A stretch of 64,000 nt of DNA from Fontisubflavum oceani (GCF_030407165.1 NZ_CP129111.1:3286001-3350000), one strand, 5' to 3'; positions 45,375 through 55,002 are shown, counted from the stretch's first letter. Notes: generated from the letters alone by a model not told the origin. Numbers and translations: made by a program.

Positions 45375-45525
45375 TCCGTCCGCAAAGCGGACTCTGGGCG
45401 ACCTGGAACAGTCCACCATCTTTGCGAAAAACATCCGGGATTTTTTCACATCACCGCCCTTTCATCCCACCAATGCCCTATGAACGGTGACCAACCCTCC
45501 GCCCGACGCTGAGGGCCGATTTCAA
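45375..45525. repeat. Degenerate copy of the aat leader and 5' end
   Basis: 45418-45523 aligns without gaps to 46306-46411 at roughly three quarters identity, and weaker similarity extends upstream to about 45375 (46256 in the second copy). In the second copy the stretch ends in the aat start codon (46361); in the first the equivalent ATG is at 45473, and the frame MPYER stops at codon 6 before continuing PTLRPTLRAD, matching aat codon by codon. So this is a relic of a duplicated aat 5' end, upstream of the inserted transglycosylase gene. Confidence 0.75.
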
Positions 45526-45533
45526 GGACAGTC

Positions 45534-46176
45534 ATGAAAAGAGTATTCAAGATAGCAACGCTCGCACTCGGCCTCTTCTTTGCCGGGGTGCTCGGCTACG
45601 GCGCTTTTGGATTTTGGGATGCTGTTCGTCAGTCGGATGAATACGCAACGCGCGCGAATGCTCTGATTGCAGATGGACGGGGGCCGGAGGACTTGGGTGC
45701 CGAACGCCTCCGACAGCTCATTTTGGTGCAGGATCCTGGCTATCTGGAACATGGCGGCATTGATCTTTCCACAGAAGGGGCCGGTTTGACGACCATTTCC
45801 CAATCCGTTTCCAAACGACTGGGCTTCGAGGAATTTCGCCCGGGCATTGGCAAAATACGCCAGACCGGTTTCGCTTTCGGTCTGGAGAGCCGTCTGAGCA
45901 AAGAGCAAATCCTTGCACTCTGGCTTGATACTGTCGAGATGGGGCTCGGTCCCGATGGGTGGATGACGGGCCTCTTCCATTCCAGTCAAAGCATCTATGG
46001 CCGACCTCCTTCGGAGCTTTCCGATCAGGAATATCATCGTCTTTTGGCTGTCCTTATCGCACCAGGCCAATATCGATTGCTTGAAGAAGATGAAGCGCTC
46101 GCGGATCGCGCGGCTTGTATCAGGGTATTGCCGCCCCGACGGCCAGAGAGATGTCTGGCTGGACGGTTGCGCTTAG
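45534..46176 (+). CDS. GT51-like peptidoglycan transglycosylase, damaged
   Basis: The protein has an N-terminal membrane anchor (RVFKIATLALGLFFAGVLGYGAFGF) and a GT51-like domain: LVQDPGYLEHGGIDL, GLTTISQSVSKRL, then LESRLSKEQILALWLDTVEMG. Such enzymes polymerise lipid II into glycan strands. Two things are odd. The catalytic Glu expected in the ED motif is Gln (VQD). Near 46123-46125 the frame appears to shift: dropping one G gives ACIRYCRPDGQRDVWLDGCA and a stop at 46174-46176, while the unshifted frame runs on to 46313 with non-family sequence. It lies between two copies of the aat leader, so it may be a decaying insertion. Confidence 0.6.
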
Positions 46177-46255
46177 GGCCTGCACGCCCTGAAAGACGCA
46201 CCGGACCAGGTTTTCATCAGCATGAGAGTTGGCGTTTTCCGTTCAAGGACCAACG

Positions 46256-46411
46256 GAAAACCCGCCTTGCAAAACGGACCTTCGGTGACCGAAAACACCC
46301 GACCTATCTTTAAGAAAAACATGCGAGATTTTTTCGCGGCACCGCCTTATCATCCCATCAATGCCCCATGATGTGCGCCCCACCCACCGCCCGGCCCTGA
46401 CGGCCGATCTT
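46256..46411. repeat. Intact aat leader copy (second arm of the duplication)
   Basis: This stretch contains the promoter-proximal leader and first codons of aat, and matches the degenerate copy around 45375-45525. The two arms are about 890 bp apart and lie in the same orientation, flanking the transglycosylase gene. Confidence 0.7.
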
Positions 46412-47026
46412 CTGCTCCGCGCTTATGCGGCGGGTATTTTTCCGATGTCAGAGGGGCGCAACGACCCCGATCTCTTCTGGGTCGATCCGCAGCGCCGGGG
46501 CATCCTGCCGCTTGATGGGTTCCACATGTCGCGCAGCTTGGCGCGGCGGATCAAGGCCGAGCCGTTTGATATCCGGGTGAACAGCGATTTTGCCGCCACC
46601 GTAGAAGGGTGCGCAGATCGGGAAGAGACGTGGATCAACGCCGAAATTTTCGCGCTCTATCAACAACTTCACGCCGCAAGTTACGCCCATTCCCTCGAAG
46701 TCTGGGATGGGACGGAATTGGTTGGCGGTGTCTATGGCGTCACGTTGGGGGCTGCGTTTTTTGGCGAAAGCATGTTCTCGCGCAGGCCAGATGCGTCGAA
46801 AATCGCGCTGGCCTATCTGGTCAGCCGCCTGCGCTATGGCGGGTTCCAACTGTTCGATACGCAGTTCGTAACCGACCATCTGATCCGGATGGGCGCGGTA
46901 GAGATACCACGCGCTGACTATCACAAACGTTTGGAACGCGCCTTGGGATGGGCGGCTGATTTTCTAGCGCAACCGATGCCAGTTCCGGTTCAGGACGTGT
47001 TGCACCTGAGAACCCAGACATCATAG
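46361..47026 (+). CDS. aat: Leucyl/phenylalanyl-tRNA-protein transferase
   Basis: Aat adds Leu or Phe from aminoacyl-tRNA to N-terminal Arg or Lys of proteins, marking them for ClpAP degradation (N-end rule). The 221-residue length is normal. Signatures are LLLRAYAAGIFPMSEG, DLFWVDPQRRGILPLDGFHMSRSLAR, LVGGVYGVTLGAAFFGESMFSR and LFDTQFVTDHLIRMGAVEIPR. Its 3' end overlaps the convergent DUF2155 gene by 37 nt, a usual arrangement in this neighbourhood. Confidence 0.95.
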   Translation: MPHDVRPTHRPALTADLLLRAYAAGIFPMSEGRNDPDLFWVDPQRRGILPLDGFHMSRSLARRIKAEPFDIRVNSDFAATVEGCADREETWINAEIFALYQQLHAASYAHSLEVWDGTELVGGVYGVTLGAAFFGESMFSRRPDASKIALAYLVSRLRYGGFQLFDTQFVTDHLIRMGAVEIPRADYHKRLERALGWAADFLAQPMPVPVQDVLHLRTQTS

Positions 47027-47445
47027 CGCGGGTGCTCAAGCGCGACGAGCGCGGGGCTGGACGCGACCATCCAGCCGTCAAACAACTCTGTGCCTTCCAA
47101 ATCCAACACCTGGACATGGGCGAAGGCGTCCGACGATGGATTGTCGATCGGATAGCGGCATTCGAACATCCGGATCGCAATCCGGCCAAAGACCACAGCC
47201 TGCCCGTTGGAAAGCTCAATATCCGTTGGCCGACCCAAGGTCTTGTCGAGCGCGCGCAAGATCGCGCCATCGGCCGGGGCAACATTTGGCGCCGAAACAG
47301 ATGTCGACGCGTTCAGATTGGGCCGCTGCTCCAACCGCACGCCATCGCCAAGGTCCTGCAGAAAGGTCCCCAGATCATCATTCTGCTGCGCACCGGTCGT
47401 CAGCGGCCACAGCGCGAGTGTCAACGCGATCAGGGCAAGCCTCAT
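46990..47445 (-). CDS. DUF2155 protein
   Basis: This 151-residue exported protein has a signal peptide (RLALIALTLALWPLTTGAQQ) and a DUF2155 domain with ALDKTLGRPTDIELSNGQAVVFGRIAIRMFECRYP, VQVLDLEGTELFDGWMVASSPALVALEHPRYDVWVLRC. Two cysteines (FECRYP, LRCNTS) may form a disulphide in the periplasm. It is encoded with mlaD in Rhodobacterales, suggesting an envelope lipid role; no function is proven. It overlaps mlaD by 4 nt. Confidence 0.88.
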   Translation of the reverse strand: MRLALIALTLALWPLTTGAQQNDDLGTFLQDLGDGVRLEQRPNLNASTSVSAPNVAPADGAILRALDKTLGRPTDIELSNGQAVVFGRIAIRMFECRYPIDNPSSDAFAHVQVLDLEGTELFDGWMVASSPALVALEHPRYDVWVLRCNTS

Positions 47446-47900
47446 TGGGAACCGGTCCCATCGCCGCCGACATACCGCAAGAGAAGCGTGATCAGGCTGA
47501 CCGAGCTTTGCGTGTCGATGATCTCCCCACCCTCTTCCAATGCGAAGGGCGACCCGCCCGGCACAATCTCAACAAAGGCCCCGCCCAATAGGCCTTCGGA
47601 GGCAATCGAGATCGCACTATCGTCAGGGATCTCGATGCTATCGAGCACCGTGAAGGTGGTGTCGGCGCGATATGTCGTCTCATTAAGGGACAGGTCGGTG
47701 ACCGACCCGACGCGGACACCCGCAAGACGGACATCGGTGCCAACGCCAATCCCCTCAACCGAGCGGAACGATGCGGTCAGTTCATAGCTCCCGGTATCGC
47801 GCTCAAACCCCGTGGCCTGCACGGCATAGACGAAAAATCCGACCGCTGCGGCCAGGACAACGCCGCCCACGGCGATCTCGGTGGTGGTGTTTTCAGACAT
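47442..47900 (-). CDS. mlaD: Outer-membrane lipid asymmetry protein MlaD
   Basis: This 152-residue protein has one N-terminal membrane helix (EIAVGGVVLAAAVGFFVYAVQ) and an MCE/MlaD domain with YELTASFRSVEGIGVGTDVRLAGVRVGSV. MlaD forms a hexameric ring in the inner membrane that carries phospholipids between membranes with MlaFEB. The other mla genes are not in this window. Confidence 0.92.
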   Translation of the reverse strand: MSENTTTEIAVGGVVLAAAVGFFVYAVQATGFERDTGSYELTASFRSVEGIGVGTDVRLAGVRVGSVTDLSLNETTYRADTTFTVLDSIEIPDDSAISIASEGLLGGAFVEIVPGGSPFALEEGGEIIDTQSSVSLITLLLRYVGGDGTGSQ

Positions 47901-47928
47901 CGGACGCTCCCTGCGCTAAGCCATCAGC

Positions 47929-48306
47929 TTATTCCGGGCTCCAAGCCTCATAGTCCCGCCGCTCTTCTGGTTCGGCCCGGCGAAGCGATCCTGCGGGGGC
48001 ATAAGCTTCGGCGGTTCCCGTCAGGTTTGGCAGATGCGGCTTTTCCCAGGGCTTATGCACCACGGGCCGGTCTGTTGGCGGCTCATCCCAGGTATGATGC
48101 AGCCACCCATGCCATTCTGGGCTGACTCGGCTGGCCTCGGCCTCACCATTGAAAATCACCCAACGGCGACTGCCATCCTTGGTTTGGTAGAAGATATTGC
48201 CGGCCTCGTCTTCGCCAACCTTCCGCCCTTTGCGCCATGTCAGAAGCTGCGTGCCGATGGTTTGGCCATGCCACCATGTCACAAGACGTTTCAGGAAAGT
48301 GAGCAT
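47929..48306 (-). CDS. NDUFA12-like complex I accessory protein
   Basis: This 125-residue protein matches NADH:ubiquinone oxidoreductase subunit NDUFA12 (B17.2): TWWHGQTIGTQLLTWRKGRKVGEDEAGNIFYQTKDGSRRWVIFNG and SPEWHGWLHHTWDEPPTDRP. It is an accessory subunit of complex I in alphaproteobacteria. The start at 48306 has GGAGG upstream. Confidence 0.92.
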   Translation of the reverse strand: MLTFLKRLVTWWHGQTIGTQLLTWRKGRKVGEDEAGNIFYQTKDGSRRWVIFNGEAEASRVSPEWHGWLHHTWDEPPTDRPVVHKPWEKPHLPNLTGTAEAYAPAGSLRRAEPEERRDYEAWSPE

Positions 48307-48639
48307 CGGGGCCTCCGGATCAGGCATAAGCACGTTGCATCGGTAATGCCGTAACCGACGGCGGAGGTCTAGGGGCAAAGGCATACACCGATGTCGCGGG
48401 CACTCTGACGCCGACTGCCGTCTGGCGATACTCCTAATCATGAGCGTCGAGGCAAAGCGTTCAAAACACTGGCTCTCAGCGAGACGGTTTTTCTACCCGG
48501 GCAAAGGATCGACAAACCCTCGTCCTCCCCGGCCAACCCGACAAGCGCACATGTTCTTTATGAATGTGATGACGTTGTCGCATTGTCCGGCTTGCCCTAA
48601 AGCTGTCGCCAACCACTGCTTTTCCAGGGAGGAACACTC
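48307..48639. other. Intergenic region between NDUFA12-like gene and metY
   Basis: This 333-nt stretch separates divergent genes. It must hold both promoters, and metY genes of alphaproteobacteria often have SAM riboswitches, but I could not match a SAM-II or SAM/SAH consensus here. A 67-codon frame at 48440 has no ribosome-binding site or family pattern. I see no gene or RNA I can name. Confidence 0.4.
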
Positions 48640-49932
48640 ATGACTGACGGACCCAGCTACGGCTTCGACACACTGCAAATTCACGCCGGTGCCCGGCCCG
48701 ACCCGGCCACAGGCGCGCGGCAGACGCCGATTTATCAGACCACGGCCTATGTGTTCCGTGACGCCGATCACGCCGCCGCACTCTTCAACCTACAAGAGGT
48801 CGGCTACATTTATTCCCGCCTGACCAACCCCACCGTTGCCGTTCTCCAAGAACGCCTGGCGACGCTGGAAGGCGGCGTCGGCGCGGTGTGCTGTTCCTCA
48901 GGCCATGCCGCGCAGATTATGGCGCTGTTCCCACTGATGGAGCCGGGTCGGAATGTCGTTGTATCGACCCGACTTTATGGCGGTTCTGTCACACAGTTCA
49001 GTCAGACCATCCGGCGCTTCGGCTGGTCCGCGACCTTTGTGGATTTCGACGATCTGGACGCGGTGCACGCGGCGATTGATGAGAACACCCGCGCCGTCTT
49101 CTGCGAGAGCATCGCCAATCCCGGCGGATATATCACCGATCTGCGCGCGATCGCGGATATCGCCGATGCGGCGGGTCTTCCGCTCATCGTCGATAACACT
49201 TCGGCCACCCCTTATCTCTGCCGCCCGATTGAACAAGGCGCGACGCTGGTCGTGCATTCGACCACGAAATACCTGACTGGCAATGGCACCGTCACCGGCG
49301 GCTGCGTTATCGACTCGGGCAATTTCGATTGGTCCGCATCGGACAAATTCCCGTCGCTCAGCGCGCCGGAGCCTGCCTATCACGGTCTAAGGTTCCACGA
49401 GACCTTTGGGCCCCTCGCCTTCACCTTCCACGGCATCGCCATCGGATTGCGCGATCTCGGCATGACGATGAACCCGCAAGCCGCGCATTACACGTTGATG
49501 GGCACCGAGACGCTCAGCCTGCGTATGGAGCGCCATGTGGAAAACGCGGTGAAAATCGCGAAATGGCTCGAAGCCGACCCGCGCGTCGATTTCGTGACCT
49601 ATGCCGGACTTGAAAGCTCCCCCTATTACAGCCGCATTGAGAAGGTCTGCCCGAAAGGCGCTGGTGCGCTTTTCACCTTCGCAGTGAAAGGCGGTTATGA
49701 GGCCTGTGTGAAACTCGTCGACAGTTTGGAGATATTCTCCCATGTGGCCAATCTGGGCGACACACGCTCGCTGATCATCCATTCGGCCTCGACCACGCAC
49801 CGGCAGCTTACGCCGGAACAGCAGGAAGCCGCAGGCGCGGCACCGAATGTGGTGCGGGTCTCTATCGGGATCGAGAATGCCGAGGACCTGATCGCCGATC
49901 TGGATCAGGCCCTGGCCAAAGCGACAAGCTAA
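48640..49932 (+). CDS. metY: O-acetylhomoserine aminocarboxypropyltransferase / sulfhydrylase
   Basis: This 430-residue PLP enzyme makes homocysteine from O-acetylhomoserine and sulphide in methionine synthesis. The PLP lysine is Lys210 in VVHSTTKYLTGNGTVTGG. Other signatures are GFDTLQIHAGARPDPATGARQTPIYQT at the start and SRLTNPTVAVLQERLATLEGG. GGGAGG lies 7 nt upstream. The stop abuts the convergent SIMPL gene. Confidence 0.95.
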   Translation: MTDGPSYGFDTLQIHAGARPDPATGARQTPIYQTTAYVFRDADHAAALFNLQEVGYIYSRLTNPTVAVLQERLATLEGGVGAVCCSSGHAAQIMALFPLMEPGRNVVVSTRLYGGSVTQFSQTIRRFGWSATFVDFDDLDAVHAAIDENTRAVFCESIANPGGYITDLRAIADIADAAGLPLIVDNTSATPYLCRPIEQGATLVVHSTTKYLTGNGTVTGGCVIDSGNFDWSASDKFPSLSAPEPAYHGLRFHETFGPLAFTFHGIAIGLRDLGMTMNPQAAHYTLMGTETLSLRMERHVENAVKIAKWLEADPRVDFVTYAGLESSPYYSRIEKVCPKGAGALFTFAVKGGYEACVKLVDSLEIFSHVANLGDTRSLIIHSASTTHRQLTPEQQEAAGAAPNVVRVSIGIENAEDLIADLDQALAKATS

Positions 49933-50631
49933 CTAGCCGTCGATTTCATAGATGATGGTCACCGTCGCCGAGACGGTGACCTCGCCCTCGGCAATTGGCA
50001 CGGCATCGCGGGCCAACATGCCAAATTCTGCCCTGCCCGCCGGGCTCATGCCGCCGGTGCTATCCTCAATGCGGTGGATACCGACAATCTCGACCTCTGC
50101 GGCCCCGGCCAGTAACGTGGCGCGCGCTTGCGCATCGGCCACGGCCGCCAAGCGGGCCTCTTCAGTCACCGGGTCGGGATCGCTGAGCCCGAAGGACAAT
50201 CCGCGCATCGTATTCGCGCCTTGCGCGGCTACAGCATCCAGCACATCACCCAGTTTCTCCAAATCGCGGACGCGGACGGACAATTCATTGGTCGCGGTAA
50301 ACCCGGTGATCTGACGATCTCTGCCATCCGAGATACTGGACATGTGGTCAGACCAGATCGGATGGATTGAAAGCTGCGAAGTTTGAATGTTTCGCGCCTC
50401 AATGCCGGCGGTGCCAAGCGTGTCCAAAACCGCTGCCAGATCAGCGCTGTTGGCCGCCAGCGCCGCGCCAGCCGTTTCCGCTTCGGTCACGACGCCAAGC
50501 CGTAGGGTCGCCATATCTGGCGTCACGGCGATCTCGCCCTGGCCATGAATCGTCATCGTCGCGATCTCTTCCGCCGAAGCGACCGCTGCGCCGCCTAGGA
50601 AAACCGCCATGCTCAGAACAAGATATTTCAT
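49933..50631 (-). CDS. SIMPL-domain (DUF541) periplasmic protein
   Basis: This 232-residue protein has a signal peptide (MKYLVLSMAVFLGGAAVASA) and a SIMPL domain with MTIHGQGEIAVTPDMATLRLGVVTEAETAGAAL and NTMRGLSFGLSDPDPVTEEARLAAVADAQARATLLAGAAEVEIVGIHRIED. SIMPL proteins, such as YggE, are linked to oxidative stress and envelope function. No catalytic residues are known. Confidence 0.9.
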   Translation of the reverse strand: MKYLVLSMAVFLGGAAVASAEEIATMTIHGQGEIAVTPDMATLRLGVVTEAETAGAALAANSADLAAVLDTLGTAGIEARNIQTSQLSIHPIWSDHMSSISDGRDRQITGFTATNELSVRVRDLEKLGDVLDAVAAQGANTMRGLSFGLSDPDPVTEEARLAAVADAQARATLLAGAAEVEIVGIHRIEDSTGGMSPAGRAEFGMLARDAVPIAEGEVTVSATVTIIYEIDG

Positions 50632-50795
50632 CTTTGGAATGCCTCTTTTGTCATATCGAAATCCACCCTAGGATGATCTTCGCCGGTCCGCATCCGAGAT
50701 GTGTTGCGTTGTGGTTTCCACAAGCGATTTCCTGCTATAAAGATCGGCGTTAGGGAGGAGCCGCTGCCCGGTGGCTCCGTGGATTGAGGTCACCC

Positions 50796-53509
50796 GTGAC
50801 TGTCGAGTTTGCGCTGTTTCTGTCGCCGGAAGGCATAGCCTTGGCCCATCGCCAGGAGGCGGGCCATTGGGCGCTTATCGGAGATACCGGGTTGGATGTG
50901 CTCGATCTGGGCGGTGCGCTTGCCGAGTTGCAGGCCCTGGGCGAAGCCCGTGGCGGGACAGATTTTCCGACACTCTTGATCCTGCCAGACGATCAGATCC
51001 TTTACACTGAGCTGGATGGTCTTGGCGGGTCTGCCAGCATCCCTGGCAGGTTGGAAGGTCTGACCCCTTATGAGGTGGCCGATCTGGCCTATGACTGGCG
51101 GGATCTGGGCGGTGGACGCGCCGTCTTGGCCATCGTTGCCCGCGAAACGCTGGATGAGGCAGAGGGGTTTGCCCGCGAGCACGGGTTTAACGGTGTTGGC
51201 TTTGCCGCATCGCCGCCGGTCGAGAAGTTCCCCGGCGTGCCATTGTTTCAATTGGCCGATGATGCCAAAGGGCTGGACCTGCCGGATACCGGCTTGGCGA
51301 TTGGTCCAGATACCTGGACACCGCCCGCACCCGAACCGGACCCAGTGCCAGAACCCGAGGTCGTGCTTGAACCGGAAGTGTTGTCACCAGTTCTGCCGGA
51401 ACAGGAACACTCCGCAGAAGATATGTCGGAATCAGCCGATCCGCAGGAGCCATATCAGGAAGATGACCCAGCGCCCGCGGCAACCGACGCCGATGTAGGG
51501 ACGGAACCTGAACCATCAGACGATGCGGACAGCGATACGCTCGCGCCGGTGATGAAATCCCGCGCTCCGCGCCGATCCCAGCAAGAACCGCCGCTACAGA
51601 TGCCAAGCGGTTTCGGTGCCAGACGCGGCAAGGCCCCTGCGCCCGATGCCGAGCCGGGCCGCTTGGTTGGTACAAGACCAAGCCGCATCGGATTGACCAA
51701 CGTTCCGCAAGAAGCGGAACAAGCGCAATCAGCCGCCCAGCCGGGGGACGACACGCCGCCGACGCCCAGCACTGGCCTGACCGCAGAGCCGGTCGAGCCA
51801 CAATCAACCGACACGCCCACCGGCATTTCAGCACCCACGCGGTCTCCCGCGGCTTACGCCAGCAGCGTGCCTGGCCGCCGCCTATCACCGGCAGCGGACA
51901 CGCGAATGGGCAACCCGTCGCCCGACGCCCCCGCAACCGATCAGAGAGAAGATGCAGCGCCCATCGCCGCTCTCACCGCCGGGGCTGGCCGAACGAAACC
52001 AGCAGACACCGATCCCGCAGCGGGAGACCCATCGATAATGGGGGGCTTCTGGCCCGGCGCGCACCATCTGGCACAGGCCCGTCGTTCCGCACGGGGCTTG
52101 TTTTGACACTGGTTCTGTTGCTGATCTTGGCCCTGATCGCCGTATGGTCGGCGCTGTTTTTGCCCGACAGCACGGTGGCCAGGTTGTTGGGTCGCACCGC
52201 TCCCGATGTGGAGATTGCCACATCACCCGAGCATTCGGCCCCATCGGCCACCGTCAGCGCCCCGGCATCGGTGGACCGGAACGACACGTTGGCGCGACTC
52301 GACCCAGAGGCAGACGCGCTGCCGGACCCCGTTGAACCCACCGCCGCGCCGGACCTCAATGACGTCGATACCCAGGCCGACCTGCCAGATATCGACGCCG
52401 ATATTGATCTCGGCCCGACACCAGTCGATCCAGAAACGTTGCTGCCGTCCGCCGAAGAAACAGAGGCGCTCTACGCCTCGACCGGGATCTGGCAGCGCCC
52501 ACCAGAGCAGCCGATTTTCGTTGATCCCGGCCTGGAAGATGAGATCTACATGGCCGCCATCGACCCGGTTGTCGTGACCCATGATGCGCTTGCCATTCCG
52601 GCGCCGGACGTGATCCCTGAGGTCACTCGGAGCTATGCCTCGCCCGCCCCGTTCGGTACCAGTTTTGCCCTCGGCCCCGATGGTCTGGTCATACCAACAC
52701 CAGAGGGCGCGACGACGGCGGATGGCGTGCGGATCTTTGCCGGCACACCGTCGATCCAACCGGTCCCCCGTGCAGGCGGACCCGACCCAACGCCGGCGGA
52801 GGGCGAAGCAACACAGCCTGATCTTGATGTGAATGCGACCCTTTTGGCGGCCTTTCAACCCACGCCCCGTCCTGGCGATCTTGCCGAACGGCGCGAGCGC
52901 CAACGTCTCGGCGGATTCACGATCAGCGAACTGTCCAGCCGACGCCCAACCGAGCGGCCGCCATCGGTGCAGCAATTGGCGCTAGCCGCCCGCACGCTCG
53001 CAACCGAGACGACACCGGAAGCCTCAAGCGGCACACCAGGCGCGACCTTTGACGCCAATGCTCTGACGGGGCGCAACACCACGGATGATGCGCAGATCAT
53101 TCAAGCCAGCGGCTTGGCTGTCGCCTCCTCTCGCATGCCCGCGATCCGTCCGGGCGATATCGGGGAGATCGTCGCACGGGCCACCCGCAGCACTGCAAGC
53201 AGCGGCGCCAGCACGGCGGCCGTTCAACAAGCCAGCGCGCCGGCAACCGTGCAACCATCCATCCCCTCAACGGCTACCGTTGCACGGGCCGCCACGGATC
53301 GGAACGCGATCAACCTCCGCAATGTCAATCTAATCGGAGTCTCTGGCACGCCGTCGAACCGCCGCGCATTGGTGCGTTTGCCTTCGGGTCGGTTTGTGCG
53401 GGTTGGCGTTGGCGATCGGGTCGATGGCGGTCGGGTGGCTGCGATTGGCGAAGACAGTCTGCAATATGTGAAAAACGGTCGGAACATCACTTTGGACATT
53501 CCGGGCTGA
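50796..53509 (+). CDS. Large PilM/PilP-like membrane protein (mis-annotated as IF-2), frameshifted
   Basis: Residues 1-150 resemble the actin-like PilM fold (VEFALFLSPEGIALAHRQ, VLAIVARETLDEAEGFAREHGF). A long Pro/Asp/Glu-rich disordered linker follows, then one membrane helix (TLVLLLILALIAVWSALFL), another acidic linker, and a C-terminal PilP/GspC-like domain (LIGVSGTPSNRRALVRLPSGRFVRVGVGDRVDGG). Such proteins are often labelled translation initiation factor 2 because of their acidic composition. The frame breaks at 52098-52104: one extra G or T in the run joins RGL to the LTLVLLLILA helix, giving about 904 residues. The gene spans the membrane and may be a scaffold; function unproven. GTG start with GAGG upstream. 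Confidence 0.7.
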
Positions 53510-53517
53510 CTCAGCCG

Positions 53518-54903
53518 CTACAAAAGCACCAAGACCGCCAGTCCGAGAAACGCGAAAAAGCCCACCACATCAGTCACGGTGGTCACAAACGCCCCCGATG
53601 CAAGCGCCGGATCAACGCCGAACCGATCAAGCGTGACGGGCACCAAAATACCCGCCAGCCCCGCGACCAAGAGGTTGATCACCATAGCCAAGGCAATCAC
53701 GCCACCAAGCGCCATCGAGCCAAACCAGATCAGCCCAACCGCCCCCATCACGACCGCGAAAATCAGTCCGTTGATCAAGCCGACACCAGCTTCTCGCACG
53801 ATCACCCGCATCAAGTTGGAGCGAGTCAAATCCTTGGTCGCAATGGCGCGGACGGCGACCGTCAGGCTTTGTGTCCCCGCATTCCCGCCCATCGAAGCGA
53901 CGATCGGCATTAGTACGGCCAGCGCCACCAATTGTGCAATCGCCGCCTCAAACTGCGCAATCACCAGAGACGCCAGGATCGCCGTGACGAGGTTCACCGC
54001 AAGCCAAGGGAACCGCCGCCGGGTTGTATCGATGATCCGGTCGCTGAGCCTGCCCTCGCCCACACCCGCCAGGCGCAGGATATCCTCTTCGGCCTCGGCA
54101 TCCAGAACCGCCATCGCATCATCAATTGTGATGGCGCCCACCAAACGACCATCATCATCGACAACCGGGGCCGAGATGAGGTGATATTGGTTGAAGGCGT
54201 ACGCGACTTCTTCCTCCGGTTGGGTCGCCGGGATGACCCGAAAACTGTCTTCGGTGATCTCGGTCAGTTCCGTATCACGCGGCGTGGACAACATCCGGCC
54301 AAGCGTCACATAGCCGGTGGGTTTCATCCGCGGATCGACCAGGATCACATGATAGAATTGCTCCGGCAAATCGGCTTTGTGATGCCGCAGATGATCGATC
54401 ATCTCGCCGACGGTCCAATGCTCAGGCGCGCGCACCACCTCGCGCTGCATCAAACGGCCAGCAGAGTCCTCCGGGAAGCTCAGCGCCTCTTCGACGGCGG
54501 CCCGGTCGGCATCGTCCAGCGCGCCGAGGATGGCCTCTTGCTGGTGATCTTCGAGGTCCTCGACCAGATCGACGACATCGTCACTGTCAAGCTCACGCAC
54601 CGCCTCGGCGAGCACATGATCGGGCAGGAAGGAGATCACCTCCTCGCGGAGGTTTTCATCCAGTTCCGAGAGCACTTCGCCGTCGACGCCAGCGGACCAT
54701 AGATGCAAGAGCGCCTCACGCTCGGCGCCGGAAATCTGCTCCAAAAGGTCCGCGATATCCGCCGGGTGGAGCGGCTCCATCAACGCGTCGATAGCGGCCA
54801 AATCCTCCGCCAGCACCGCGCGGCGCACCTGCCCGCGCAGCGATTCATCCAGCGCGTAGCTGTCTTTTTCCTCTAACAGGATGTCATCCGCCTCGTCCGC
54901 CAT
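53518..54903 (-). CDS. mgtE: Magnesium transporter MgtE
   Basis: This 461-residue transporter has a cytoplasmic N-domain (ALDESLRGQVRRAVLAEDLAAIDALMEPLHPADIADLLEQ), two CBS domains (about residues 130-260), a plug helix and five membrane helices with VLMPIVASMGGNAGTQSLTVAVRA near the pore. It imports Mg2+ and is gated by intracellular Mg2+. GAGG precedes the ATG at 54903; a GTG four codons upstream is weaker. Confidence 0.95.
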   Translation of the reverse strand: MADEADDILLEEKDSYALDESLRGQVRRAVLAEDLAAIDALMEPLHPADIADLLEQISGAEREALLHLWSAGVDGEVLSELDENLREEVISFLPDHVLAEAVRELDSDDVVDLVEDLEDHQQEAILGALDDADRAAVEEALSFPEDSAGRLMQREVVRAPEHWTVGEMIDHLRHHKADLPEQFYHVILVDPRMKPTGYVTLGRMLSTPRDTELTEITEDSFRVIPATQPEEEVAYAFNQYHLISAPVVDDDGRLVGAITIDDAMAVLDAEAEEDILRLAGVGEGRLSDRIIDTTRRRFPWLAVNLVTAILASLVIAQFEAAIAQLVALAVLMPIVASMGGNAGTQSLTVAVRAIATKDLTRSNLMRVIVREAGVGLINGLIFAVVMGAVGLIWFGSMALGGVIALAMVINLLVAGLAGILVPVTLDRFGVDPALASGAFVTTVTDVVGFFAFLGLAVLVLL

Positions 54904-55002
54904 GCCCGACCTCACCTGACATCTTTCGCTTTTGGCCTAACATAGGCCACGCCTCATCGCTATGACAGGCGCGGGAAAAACTGCAACCATCAGGTGCGCG
55001 AG

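Noticed and set aside
48500..48639. SAM-II or SAM/SAH riboswitch in front of metY
   Set aside because: Expected from family knowledge, but I could not match the conserved GCTAAA element or the pairing regions.
48440..48643. 67-codon frame upstream of metY
   Set aside because: No ribosome-binding site, composition unlike the genes around it, and it runs into the metY start; treated as chance.
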